Source of the DNA: Acestrorhynchus altus
Taxonomy: Eukaryota; Chordata; Actinopteri; Characiformes; Acestrorhynchidae
DNA: 64,000 nucleotides
Reading direction: 5' to 3'
Assembly: GCA_034509495.1 (NCBI GenBank)
Contig: CM067522.1
Span: forward strand, 22,495,156 to 22,559,155
Both the position numbers and the translations under genes were made by a program. This document shows, one piece after another, positions 1-11,768 of this stretch (position 1 is the stretch's first letter; each line of letters opens with the position of its first letter). The notes under the pieces were generated by a model. It did not search any database. It was not told the DNA's origin and saw nothing but the letters and a program-made list of their open reading frames with translations.

Positions 1-3000
1 TATAGACTTCTGTTCTACTATAACGCACTCTACCGCTATAGACTTCTGTTCTACTATAACGCACTCTACCGCTATAGACTTCTGTTCTACTATAACGCAC
101 TCTACCGCTATAGACTTCTGTTCTACTATAACACACTCTACCGCTATAGACTTCTGTTCTACTATAACACACTCTACCGCTATAGACTTCTGTTCTACTA
201 TAACAAGACTCTACCGCTTATAGACTTCTTGTTCTACTATAACGCACTTAACGCTTATAGACTTTGTTCTACTATAACGCACTCTCTACCGCTTATAGAC
301 TTGTTCTACTATAACGACTCTACCGCTCATAGACTTCTGTTCTACTCATAACGACTTACCGGGCTTATAGACTTCTGTTCTACTATAACACACTCTCTCT
401 ACCGCTTATAACCCTGTTCTACTATAACACACTCTACCGCTTATAGACTTCCGTTCTACCATAACGCACTCTACCGCTTATAGACTTCGTTCTACTATAA
501 CGCACTCTCTACCGCTATAGACTTCGTTCTACTATAACGCACTCTACCGCTTATAGACTTCTGTTCACTTTATAACACACTCTACCGCTTATAGACTTCG
601 TTCTACTATAACGCACTCACCATTTATAGACTTCTGTTCTACTATAACGCACTCTACCGCTATAGACTTCTGTTCTACTATAACAGCACTCTACCGCTAT
701 AGACTTCTGTTCTACTATAACGCACTCTACCGCTTATAGACTTCTGTTCTATACTATAATACACTCTACCGCTTATAGACTCTGTTCTACTATACACACT
801 CTACCGCTTATAGACTTCGTTCTACTATAACGCGACTTCCACCGCTATAGACTTCGTTCTACTATAACGACTCTACCACTATAGACTTCAGTTCTACTAT
901 AACGCACTCCTACCGCTTATATAGACTTCTGTCTCTACTATATCAAGACTCTACTGGCTTATAGACTTCTGTCTCTACTATAACGACTCTACCATTATAG
1001 ACTCTCTGTTCTACTATAACCACTCTACCGCTTATAGACTTCTTGTTCTACTATAACGCACTCTACCGCTTATAGACTTCTGTTCTACTATAACGCACTC
1101 TACCGCTATAGACTTCGTTGTTCTACTATAACGACTCTCACTGGCTATAGACTTCTGTTCTACTATAACGCACTCTACCGGGCTATAGACTTCTGTTCTA
1201 CTATAACGACTCATCACATATAGACTTCTGTTCTACTATAACGTTAATTTCACCGCTTATAGACTCTGTTCTACTATAACGCACTCTACCGCTTATAGAC
1301 TTCTGTTCTACTATAACGCACTCTACCGCTTATAGACTTCGTTCTACTCATATAACGCACTCTACCGCTTATAGACTTCTGTTCTACTATATCCAAGACT
1401 CTACCGGGCTTATAGACTTCTGTTCTACTATAACGACTCTACCGGCTATAGACTTCTGTTCTACTATAACGACTCCTCACCGCCTATAGACTCTGTTCTA
1501 CTATAACGCACTCTACCGCTATAGACTTCTGTTCTACTATAACGCACTCTACCGCTTATAGACTTGTTCTACTATAACGCACTCTACCGCTTATAGACCC
1601 CCTGTTCTACTGTAATAACACAGTTTCACCTATAGACTTCTGTTCTACTGTAATAACACACACTCTACCGCCATAGACTTTTGTTCTACTATAACACAAT
1701 TCTACCGGCTATAGACTTCTGTTCTACTATAACACACTCTACCGCTATAGACTTCTGTTCTACTGTAATAACACACTCTACCGCTATAGACTTCTGTTCT
1801 ACTGTAATAACACACTCTACCGCTATAGACTTCCCGTTCTACCGTAATAACACACCCACCGCCATAGACTTCTGTTCTACTGTAATAACGCGACTTACCG
1901 CTATATAGACTTCTCTGTTCTTACTGTAATAACGCACTCTACCGCTTATAGACTTCTGTTCTACTGTAATAACGCACTCTTACCGCTTATAGACTTCTGT
2001 CTACTGTAACAATACACTCTTACCGCCATAGACTCTGTCTTACTGTAACAATACACCTACCGCTATAGACTTCTGTTCTACTGTAATAACAATACACTTC
2101 ACTGGCTATAGACTTCTGTTCTACTGTAACAATACACTTACCGCTATAGACTCTGTTCCCACTGTAATAACAACACACTCTACCGCTATAGACTTGTTCT
2201 ACTGTAATAACAACACACTCTACCGGCTTATAGACTTCTGTTCTACTGTAATAACAACACACTCTTTACCGCTATAGACTTCTCTGTTCTACTGTAATAA
2301 CAACACACTCTACCGCTTATAGACTCCTCTGTCTCTACTGTAATAACAACACTCTACCGCTTATAGACTTCTGTTCTACTGTGCAATAACAACACAATTC
2401 TACCGCTTATAGACTTCTGTTCTACTGTACAACAACACAATTTCTCACCGCTATAGACTTCTTGTTCTACTGTAATAATATCAATACCCCACCGCTGTGA
2501 TTCTGTTCTACTGTAATAACAATACACTCTACCGCTATAGACTTCTGTTCTACTGTAACAACAATACACTCTACCGCTATAGACTTCTGTTCTACTGTAA
2601 CAACAATGCACTCTCCCGCTATAGACTTCTGTTCTACTGTAACGACAACGCACTCTCCCGCTATAGACTTCTGTTCTACTGTAACGACAACGCACTCTAC
2701 CGCTATAGACTTCTGTTCTACTGTAATGACAACGCACTCTACCGCTATAGACTTCTGTTCTACTGTAATGACAATGCACTCTACCGCTTATAGACTTCTG
2801 TTCTACTGTAATGACAATGCACTCTACCCCTATAGACTTCTGCCTTACTGTAATGACAATACACCTAATTCCTATAGACTCTGTTCTACTGTAATGACAA
2901 TAAATACACCTACCCTATAGACTCTGTCTCACTGTAATGACAATACACTTCACTCTTATAGACTTCTGTTCAATGTAATGACAATACACTCTACCTCTAT

Positions 3001-3440
3001 AGACTCTTGCCCTACTGTAATGACAATACACTCTACCTCATAGACTCTGTTCTACTGTAATGACAATACACCCCACCGCTATAGACTTCTGTTCTACTGT
3101 AATAACACACTCTACCGCTATAGACTTCTGTTCTACTGTAATAACAATACACTCTCCCGCTATAGACTTGTTCTAATCAGAATGACAATACACTCTACCC
3201 CTAAAGACTTCTGCTCCCACTGTAATGACAATACACTCTACCCTTATAGACTTCTGTCTCTACTGTAATGACAATACACTCCCACTCTATAGACTCTGTT
3301 CCACTGTAATGACAATACACTCCCACCCTATAGACTTCTGTTCTACTGTGGAATGACAATACACTCTACCCTATAGACTTCTGTTTTACTGTAATAACAA
3401 TACACTCTATCGCTTATAGACTTCTGTCTCTACTGTACAA
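1..3440. repeat. Large degenerate minisatellite, two or more unit subfamilies
   Basis: A tandem array that starts left of the window. Every unit carries the core TATAGACTTCTGTTCTACT followed by a variable spacer ending near CTCTACCGC. Units are about 35-37 bp up to about position 1600, where the spacer reads ATAACGCA. After that they lengthen to about 40-43 bp, with GTAATAACAATACA and later GTAATGACAATACA. Many units differ by single-base insertions or losses. The short open frames seen here on both strands are repeat translations and not genes. By position it sits in a gnb1l intron, ending about 110 bp before the next exon. Confidence 0.95.
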
Positions 3441-3463
3441 TGATATGGTTTGATACTATATAA

Positions 3464-3548
3464 TCTCTGTTTCTCTCTCTCTGTCTGTTTCTCTCTGTCT
3501 GTCTGTCTGTCTTTTCTCTCTCTCTGTCTTCTCTGTCTCTCTCTCAGC
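3464..3548. repeat. CT/CTGT-rich tract before gnb1l acceptor
   Basis: Impure CTCT/CTGT repeat directly upstream of the exon starting near 3551. On the plus strand it doubles as an unusually long polypyrimidine tract for the 3' splice site, which ends CTCTCAGCAG. Confidence 0.85.
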
Positions 3549-3550
3549 AG

Positions 3551-3745
3551 ACTTGGTCCTCTGCTTTGTTGGTTATGAAGACGGCTCCTTGGTCCTTTGG
3601 GATGTTTCTAGTCGGCGTCCTCTCAGCTGCCTGAAGACCGATGCTCATCCAGTAATGTGTCTAGACTTTGACACAGGCAGACAGAAAGGCATCTCCGGGT
3701 CCTCAGACAGGAATTTGACTCCTGACCATCAACGCCAGCAAAGCT
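3551..3745 (+). CDS. gnb1l: gnb1l penultimate exon, frame disrupted near 3720
   Basis: After the acceptor CTCTCAGCAG the frame reads DLVLCFVGYEDGSLVLWDV, then HPVMCLDFD and KGISGSSDRNLT: the end of one WD40 blade and the start of the next. After the ACT codon ending at 3720 the family normally has a Ser-Trp pair, but only CCTG is present before ACCATCAAC, so two bases appear missing. The original frame runs on to a stop at 3766-3768 in non-homologous sequence. I place the donor at CT|GTGGGT (3746-3747) because it joins in phase 0 with the last exon. An alternative donor is AAA|GTAAAT near 3764. Whether the lesion is real or an assembly error is undecided. Confidence 0.75.
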
Positions 3746-4670
3746 GTGGGTTTTCTGTTTTAAAGTAAATAATCTTCACGTGAGATGCATTCTGCTGTTC
3801 TGAAGGGTTAGAGCTGATAAAATGGACAGCGAGTGTGTGTTATGGTTACGTTCTGGTGGATCGCTGTACAGGTAGGTAGACACGAGGTAGAAACATCTGA
3901 TTCATGTGCATCTTCAGTGAAATCTGACACAACCCAGACACCGACCACATCGCACGCTCACTGGAAACACACTCCCTTCATGCGGAAGTGTATCTTCAGG
4001 CCCTCCAGGTGATAAACTGACCCCTGCCTTCTCCAGCACCACCATGATGTGACAGCAGCCAGGTTCTACCTATGGTCAGAAGAACGCTGTCCTCTCCCTT
4101 TCCTACTCTCACACAGCAGGGACGGCACCCTTCATACGGGGGACATATTTTATCTTCGTAACACCTCGCTCATCTGAAGGTTAACGGCTCGTTAGCAGCG
4201 CCGCTCGCTGCTGATTTCAGGAGTTAAAGGGCCATATTTCACCCTGGAGCTGAAGAATCCGGACAGGCTGACGTACGCCCTGGTCTGCGGAGGGAGTTGT
4301 TGTTCTTTCCAGTGCCTTTCACACTTGAATGGACGGATTAGAAATATTCGCAAACCCCCTCGTATTATTTCAAGGGTGCAAAAATGTATCTGCAATAATA
4401 CTGCGAAAGCATTTGTTCAATATTTCTCTAAATAGGGGCTGTACGGACAGCGGCGTTTACTTTTGCTCCGGCTGAGGCAGCGAGTTTTGATTTAGAAGGC
4501 GAGTCGCCGAGGTTAGGGCAGAGCGAGCTGGGAAAAGAGTCAGCAGGGGCTTTTAAATTAGCCTCAAGTGCAGCGCAGTGTGACGTCCAGACAGCCACTG
4601 AGAACTCTTCCCACAGAAGTGTTATTGTGTGTGGCAGCAGAGCCGGGGAATCTGCTGGGTGGCTGCCTCT

Positions 4671-4708
<38 letters not shown>

Positions 4709-7700
4709 ATCATTCTGCATCTTGTGCTCTCTCTGTCTCACTGCATTCTGTATCTTGCTCTCTCTCTCCCTCTCTTCCTGTACTTAACTCTTTCCATCTT
4801 TCCACCCCTTTTCCTCTCTTGCTCACCTTCTATCTCTTTCTTATTTTATCCTCCCTCATCTTTTCTCTCCCTTTCTTGCCATCTCTCTCACACCATCATT
4901 AACACCCTCTTTCCATCTCGTTGCTCTCTCTCTCTGTCAGTCTCTCTTTTTTTCATCTCCCTGTCTCTCTCGCTTCTGTCCAGTTATTCTCAGTTTCTTT
5001 CTTTTGCATTCTCTTTCCACCTCTCTCTCCTCTCTCTTTTCTTTTCTACCTCTCTCCCTCTCTCTCTCTTTTTTTTCCTACTATATCTCTCTCCTGTCTC
5101 TCTCGCTTCTGTCCATTTATTCTCAGTTTCTTTCTTTTGCAGTCTCTTTCCACCTCTCTCTCTCTCTCTCCTCTCTCTTTTCTTTTCTACCTCTCTCCCC
5201 CTCTCATTTTTTTTCCTATTATATCTCTCTCTCTCCTGTCTCTCTTGCCTCTGTCCAGTTATTCTCAGTTTCTTACTTTTTCAGTGTCTTTCCACTCTCA
5301 CTCTCTTCTCTCTCATTTTTTTTTCTCCTCTCTCTTCCATCCATGGCTATTCTCTCTCTCTCTCTCTCTCTCTCCCGCTGATGAACGACCCGTGAGAGAT
5401 AATAAAAACATCATTCCCTCACAGGCTGCTAACCAAACAGAAAACACATCTGCAGTAAAATGAACAGTAGTTCTCAGTGGGAGGTGGCAGTAAAGGCTAA
5501 ATCGGGAGGAATGGCGACGAGCCCTGAACCTGAGCCGAGAGTCAGATCGTAACTGGTCCACACCTCTCTGACTGGTTCCTTTATCCCCTGTTAATGAACT
5601 GATCAGCTCATTTATTAATCAGAGCTTCTTCCAGCCCTCTGTTCAAACCTCACTCTGCTGCATGTTAGTTATTACCATGGAAACAGCAGAAACAGCAGTG
5701 ACTGGTGGAGTTGAGTGAGGTCATGCTGAAATGTCTGAAGAGTAAGGTTTTATGATCATGTTTGCTCTGCATTACACTCGTTTGCCTCCATCTCACAGAG
5801 AAACTGAGTTGGAGGTTCTAACCAGTCTCAGACTGGGGTCCGCGAGGGGTCTTTAGGTCAATCCAGTTGAGTTGACTGCAGAAATGGTTGCCACCTTCCT
5901 AAAATTCTTCTTCAGTGAAGTCAAGAGATTTCGACTCTATGGACTTGTGACTCTCGCCTGAATACATTGGACTCTTGTTTTCTCTGCTCTCATTGCTGTC
6001 ACTGAGAAGCTCCACGCTACAAGATCAGCCAAACCGTCATCTGTCGTAATTCTCCTCGACCTCTCTGGAGCCTTTGACACAGTAGACCACAAGGTCCTCC
6101 TGACTGTCCTGGTAGCCTTGGAATCACCGGTTCTGCATTGTGATGGTTTATATCACACCTGGAGGAGCATTCTTACCAGGTAATATGGCAGGAGGCCACA
6201 TCTGCTCCATGCAGACTCTCACTGGTGTTCCACAAGGCTCAGTCCTCGCTCAGTCCACTACATCATGAGTTGGACTCTAGCCTAAAGACTCGTGAGTGTC
6301 CGGTCCTCTAGTTTGGGACTCAGAGTGGCTCAGGGGTGTAATGGCCAAGCACTATCATCCGAGGACTGTGGGTTTGAACCTCAGATCATGCTGCCAGGGA
6401 CTGCTCCTTTATGCCAAGTCTGCCGGTGGTTGCATTAGACCCCTGAGCCATTCAAAGCTCCAAACCAAAGGTCAACCTACCAGCTGATATAACGGAACTG
6501 GCAGTAAGTGTTCTCCTCCAAGCATGCTGAGCTCCAGTGGCGCTGATTTAGTGGCAGTTCAAATCGATGTGGATGGATGCCTTCAAGTGACCTGAACTGG
6601 CCAGTTTCATATACACTCATCAGACGTCTCTGCATGGAGGTGTAGAGTTTCCTAATGGTGTCCTGTGATGATCCATCCCATGTAGCTTGAATGTTCTCCC
6701 TCAGTTCTGCAGATGGTGTGGTAGGGGTGGAGTGTTGATAGAGCGTCCAATAGCGTCCCACACATTTTCAATCAGGGACAGGTCTGGAGATGAGACCGAC
6801 CACAGCGTAGTATCTGTGTCTTCAAGACGAGATCTTGAGATGGCAGCAGTGTGTGGACGAGCGTCGTCCTGTTGGAATAGAGCACCGGAGTGTGTGTTCA
6901 GAGAAGGTAGAACCACTGGTTGCAGAACCTCATTAATGTAACGCTGGTCTGTTAGTGTCTGTAATGAAGATCAAAGGTGATCTTGACCAAGACACTTATG
7001 GATAGTGCCGTGGATGGGGCTGATCACCACTCCGGGCAGGTGTGCTCACTGCCCCCTAGTGTGTATCACTGTATGTGGAGGATGTGTGCAGCACAGCGTC
7101 TCTATGAGCACCTTTATCTTGGAGAAGCTTTTTTAAGGAAAGACCCCTGGATTGTTCTCCAGAGTGGTGAGAACAATCAGTTTACACTGGAAAAAATAAA
7201 CTTTCTATTTCTGTTTTTTTTTTTTGCTTGTTTTTTGTTTTTCCTTTTTCATATTTTTGTCTGTTTATTGTTTGGTTTTAAAAGGGAAAAGTGGTTTTGT
7301 GATCTGTTTTTCCTTTTGTTTTTTAGACAAAATATCATTTGTTTTTCTGCTTTGATTGTGTGTGTGTGTGTGTGTTTATTATTTTATTTTGTTTATTGCA
7401 TAATTCTTTTCCATTCTTCCACTTTTTTTTATATTTCTGAGGGCAATAACCTAAATTATGTTTAGACATAAAGGGACTCCTCCAGTCTTCTGCGTATGAA
7501 AGCAGATGGTGTTGATATAAAGTTTGAATCTAGAACCTCTCAGGTTCTCGTTGGTGTGTGTGTGTGTGTGAAGTAAGATTCAGTAATAACGCAGTAAACT
7601 GTTATGCAGCGTTTTAATGCAGATGCACATCGTGAGGGTCCCAGGAAGGTTCAGATTTGTGTCAAGCGTTCACTTATCAGGACTGCTGAAGACTCCCCGG

Positions 7701-7878
7701 CATAAAGTCAGAGAAACTGTGTTTGATGGAAGCCAGTGAGGGGTGTGTCGGGTGTGTGTGGGGGGTGTGTTGGCAGGGCTTTAGTGGATGTGATGGAGGA
7801 GTGGACAGGGAAGCAGCTTTTATCAGCAGCAGATAAAGATATCCTGGCTGGATGGTTGCTCTAGCCACAACACACTCA

Positions 7879-7934
<56 letters not shown>

Positions 7935-10900
7935 ATGTTCTTGAATGTCTGGGCTGGGGGAGGATGGCTGCTGTGTGTGACACAGGGTTGACTAAGAGTA
8001 ATTGCACATGCATATCGCTTTGCTTGTGTGCATGCGTGAATGCAGGGGAGTGTGTGTGTGTGTGTGTGTGCGCTGTATGGTCGGTCTGCGGACGCAGGGA
8101 GATGAGCGTCTCTAATAGGTGTGTGTCTGTATCATGTTGGGATGTACAGTCTTATGCAGAAGTTTATGAACCCTTAAGGGAATGAGGTTTTATTGATGAT
8201 GGAGTCAGTAAACGGCCTCTGTCGCTCAGAGTGGATGAAGGTCGTCACTCTGTTGGTGTCGCTTCAGATTCAGAACTTTTCTCGTCTAAGTTCAGTGAGG
8301 AGCTTTTGTGAATCCAGTTTAAAGTCATTGTGAGGCCTCTGAGGGGTGGGTGCACAACGGGGATATGCAGAGCTGCCTCAGTGCACGCGAAGTCAGAGTC
8401 AAATTCAGTTTTGAGTCAAGTTAAGGATTGGAGTCGGTGGCGGTCCTGTTCGGAGTCGGTGGCGGTCCTGTTCGGAGTCGGTGGCGGTCCTGTTCGGAGT
8501 CGGTGCCGGTCCTGTTCGGAGTCGGTGCCAGTCCTGTTCAGAGTCGGTGGCAGTCTGATTGGAGTCGGGGTTGAATTCTGTCTGAGTCAGTGCAAATTCA
8601 GTTTTGAGTCAGATTGAATCCAGTTAAGATTCCGTTTCAAACCATTTGGTTGTCAGGAGTCGTGTTTGGAGTCGGTGGCGGTCCCGTTGTTTGGAGTGGG
8701 TGGCGGTCCTGTTGTTTGGAGTCGGGTGGCGGTCCTGTTGTTTGGAGTCGTTTGGCAGTCCTGTGGTTTGGAGTCGGGTGGCGGTCCTGTGGTTTGGAGT
8801 CGGGTGGCGGTCCTGTGGTTTGGGGTCATTTGGCGGTCCTGTGGTTTGGGGTCATTTGGCGGTCCTGTGGTTTGGAGTCGGTTGGCGGTCCTGTTGTTTG
8901 GAGTCGGGTGGCGGTCCTGTGGTTTGGAGTCGGTTGGCGGTCCTGTGGTTTGGAGTCGGGTGGCGGTCCTGTGGTTTGGGGTCATTTGGCGGTCCTGTGG
9001 TTTGGGGTCATTTGGCGGTCCTGTGGTTTGGAGTCGGTTGGCGGTCCTGTTGTTTGGAGTCGGGTGGCGGTCCTGTGGTTTGGAGTCGGTTGGCGGTCCT
9101 GTGGTTTGGAGTCGGGTGGCGGTCCTGTTGTTTGGAGTGGGTGGCGGTCCTGTTGTTTGGAGTCGGTTGGCGGTCCTGTGGTTTGGAGTCGGGGTTAAAT
9201 TCAGGTCATAGTAATGTTCAATCCTGTTCTGAATCAGGAAGAATCTGGTTCAGAATCTGAATTCAGATTAGACTCGGTGTGAATTCAGCCTATTGTGCTC
9301 CACAAACAGACACTATTCAACAAAGCCTGTGATTGGTTGGTGAAAAAAAGGCGTGCCCTGAAACAACCATGGGCTACTTCGAGAGCAGCCTGTGTGGATT
9401 CATGGAGCTTAACATCATAAGGTTTCACAGCGCCACCTGCAGTTGTGTAGTGTACGCCACTGGCAAAACGGTACCACAGCGAGTGTATAAGCTTCTAACG
9501 TCACTTGTGAGCGACCTCCATTTCGCTGGAAGTGTGAAGAGGCCGAGTGGAATTGCAGTGTGAGCACAGTCCGGAGTGTGCGGTCAGTCGGTGTGAATTC
9601 GGTGTGAATGTTAGTGTAAAGTGTGCTGGACTCTCTTGAACTCATCAGCTTTGCCGTCACAGTTTTGAACCGGCCTCTTGCACCTGTGCCAGGAACGGAT
9701 GGCGGCGTGCGTTTTTATTGGCACCCGCGCGGCGTAACCCCGGGAAACGGCTCAGGGCTCCTCTGTGGTTTGAAGGCCGAGACGAGTCAGGACTCTTCGG
9801 AGTATTTGGCAGGCGCGTGTGTGTGTTTGGCCCAGCCTGGAAGAAATGCTCAAGCAGCAGGATGAATGATGATTCCTAAAGAATGATGTGTAAAATAGTT
9901 GGACGTTCGCTGCAGGAGTCTTCGGCGGCTCTCGGGACGGTCCTAACAGCTTTTATTAATGACGGAGCAGTGGCTAATGATTCCTCTGTCCTCAGTGGAG
10001 GAAGTTCCTCTTGGAAGGTGCTGCGGTGAACTTCAGATCACCGTTCTCTAATGGTTCTCTGCTCTGGAGAAGTCAGAAAGCGGAAGGGGGGATGGCGGAA
10101 GGAAAGGGAGAGAGAATCCAGTCGTGAAGTTGCTGCTTTTAAACACTCATTTACTTTCTCTAATGGTTATGTAGTGAGTCGGGGACGGGAGGGGACGGGT
10201 GGGGACGGGAGGGCCGCCTGAGGAAGGGGATGCAGTGGTTTGGGCTTCAGCTACAGTTTAAACACCCTTTAACTTTTCCTTTTCTTTTCTTTTCTGTTTG
10301 GGTTTGTTTTATCATCCTGGTATGTTCTCTTAATTAGCTGGATGTATTTCTCCGACACAAACTACGGGAAGCAAAACAAACACAGATAGACACATTAACC
10401 CATCATTATCAGCGCACTAATGCGGAACAGATGGGTTCCGAGCCCAGCATACCAGCTTCAGCTCCGAGTGATCCATCTCACTCTCCATTCCTCACTCTCC
10501 TTTCTGTGTGAGAAAGTCGCTCGCGCTGCGTCTACGGTTCCCTCTCGTTCTGCTTACACAGCCCCGTTCTGCATTTCGGAACATTTCAGTCTTCAGACAA
10601 AGACATTTAGAGTTGGGACTGATGTGCTGACGGTGTGTTTTCATGCTGTAGCAAAACGGCATTTGCAGAATGGTTCTTTAAGGGTTCTTCGGTTAAAGCA
10701 ATGGTTCTAACAGTGGTCCTTCAAACGATTTCACACTTTTGTAACTGGGCCTTAAATACAACGTAAACAATCAAAACACCTCATTTAATTAAATTATTCA
10801 AGTTCTTTAGTGAAGAGTGGTTCTAGCTAAAGACCTTTGAAGAACCTTTAAGCAGTTTTGTAACTGTACGTAAATATACCAACTGACTCCATCAATGCAT

Positions 10901-11736
10901 CTGTGTCTATCCATCAATATCAGTCTGTCTCTCTATCGGTCTGTCTACCTGTCCCTGTCTATCACTCTATCTGGCTCTGTCTAATAGTAAGTAGGACGTA
11001 GGAGGAGGAGGACGGTGTGCAGAGCGTTGTTGGTTATGAAGCATGTTATTTTTTACACAGTACAGGCTGTGACTGCCTCAAGGGGGCGCTATACAACACA
11101 TGGTGGCAGGACTCTCCCGTGACTTATGTCAGTTTATCGAAGTATCTTCTCTTCTAGAAGGTCTGGAATCTGCTCGTTCCTGGAAGTTCTAATAGTTTCG
11201 GTTCATTTCTTTGCATTTGAGAATCAACAGCAGAACAGTAGAACCTCCTGCTGCTTAATGAACACTTAATGGACATGTACGTCCTGCTGTCACGGATCTG
11301 ACCGTCTATAATCAGTGTAAAGTACGATGAGTTCATAATCACTCTGAATGTGCGTGTCTCTGAGCTGTCCCGTCCCCCCTTTCAGAGTGATGTTTACTTG
11401 CGTTCCCACATACGATGCTTTTGCCAGTGCATTCCTCCCTGTGCACGGGCTGGGAATACCTGGCTGGTTTATATCTTCCACATGCAGGCCGGAATGGCTC
11501 TGATTTTGCGAGCAGGAGCCGGAGCACGCTGACAAATCCTTCACTGTCTCCCCACACCAGGACCATCCGTCTCCCGGACAAAGCTTATGAAGTCAATTTT
11601 ACGCTGTCCCGTTTGATTTCGGCATCGGGACCAGATGCCTCCTGTGGAGACACAAAACACACACACGCTTGCGCACACAAATATACACATCTGCACGTAA
11701 AGGTTACATATTTAATAGCAATGCCAAGATACTAAA

Positions 11737-11768
<32 letters not shown>

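Noticed and set aside
1..3440. CRISPR array
   Set aside because: Units are contiguous with no unique spacers and the genome is vertebrate; it is a minisatellite.
4568..5463. 275-residue serine/leucine-rich open frame
   Set aside because: It is the translation of CT-rich simple sequence, with two other frames also open; no start or splice context.
8614..9260. Open frames of 181-204 residues in three forward frames
   Set aside because: They lie in a 26-bp tandem array lacking stop codons; all frames are open at once, which is expected of a repeat and not a gene.
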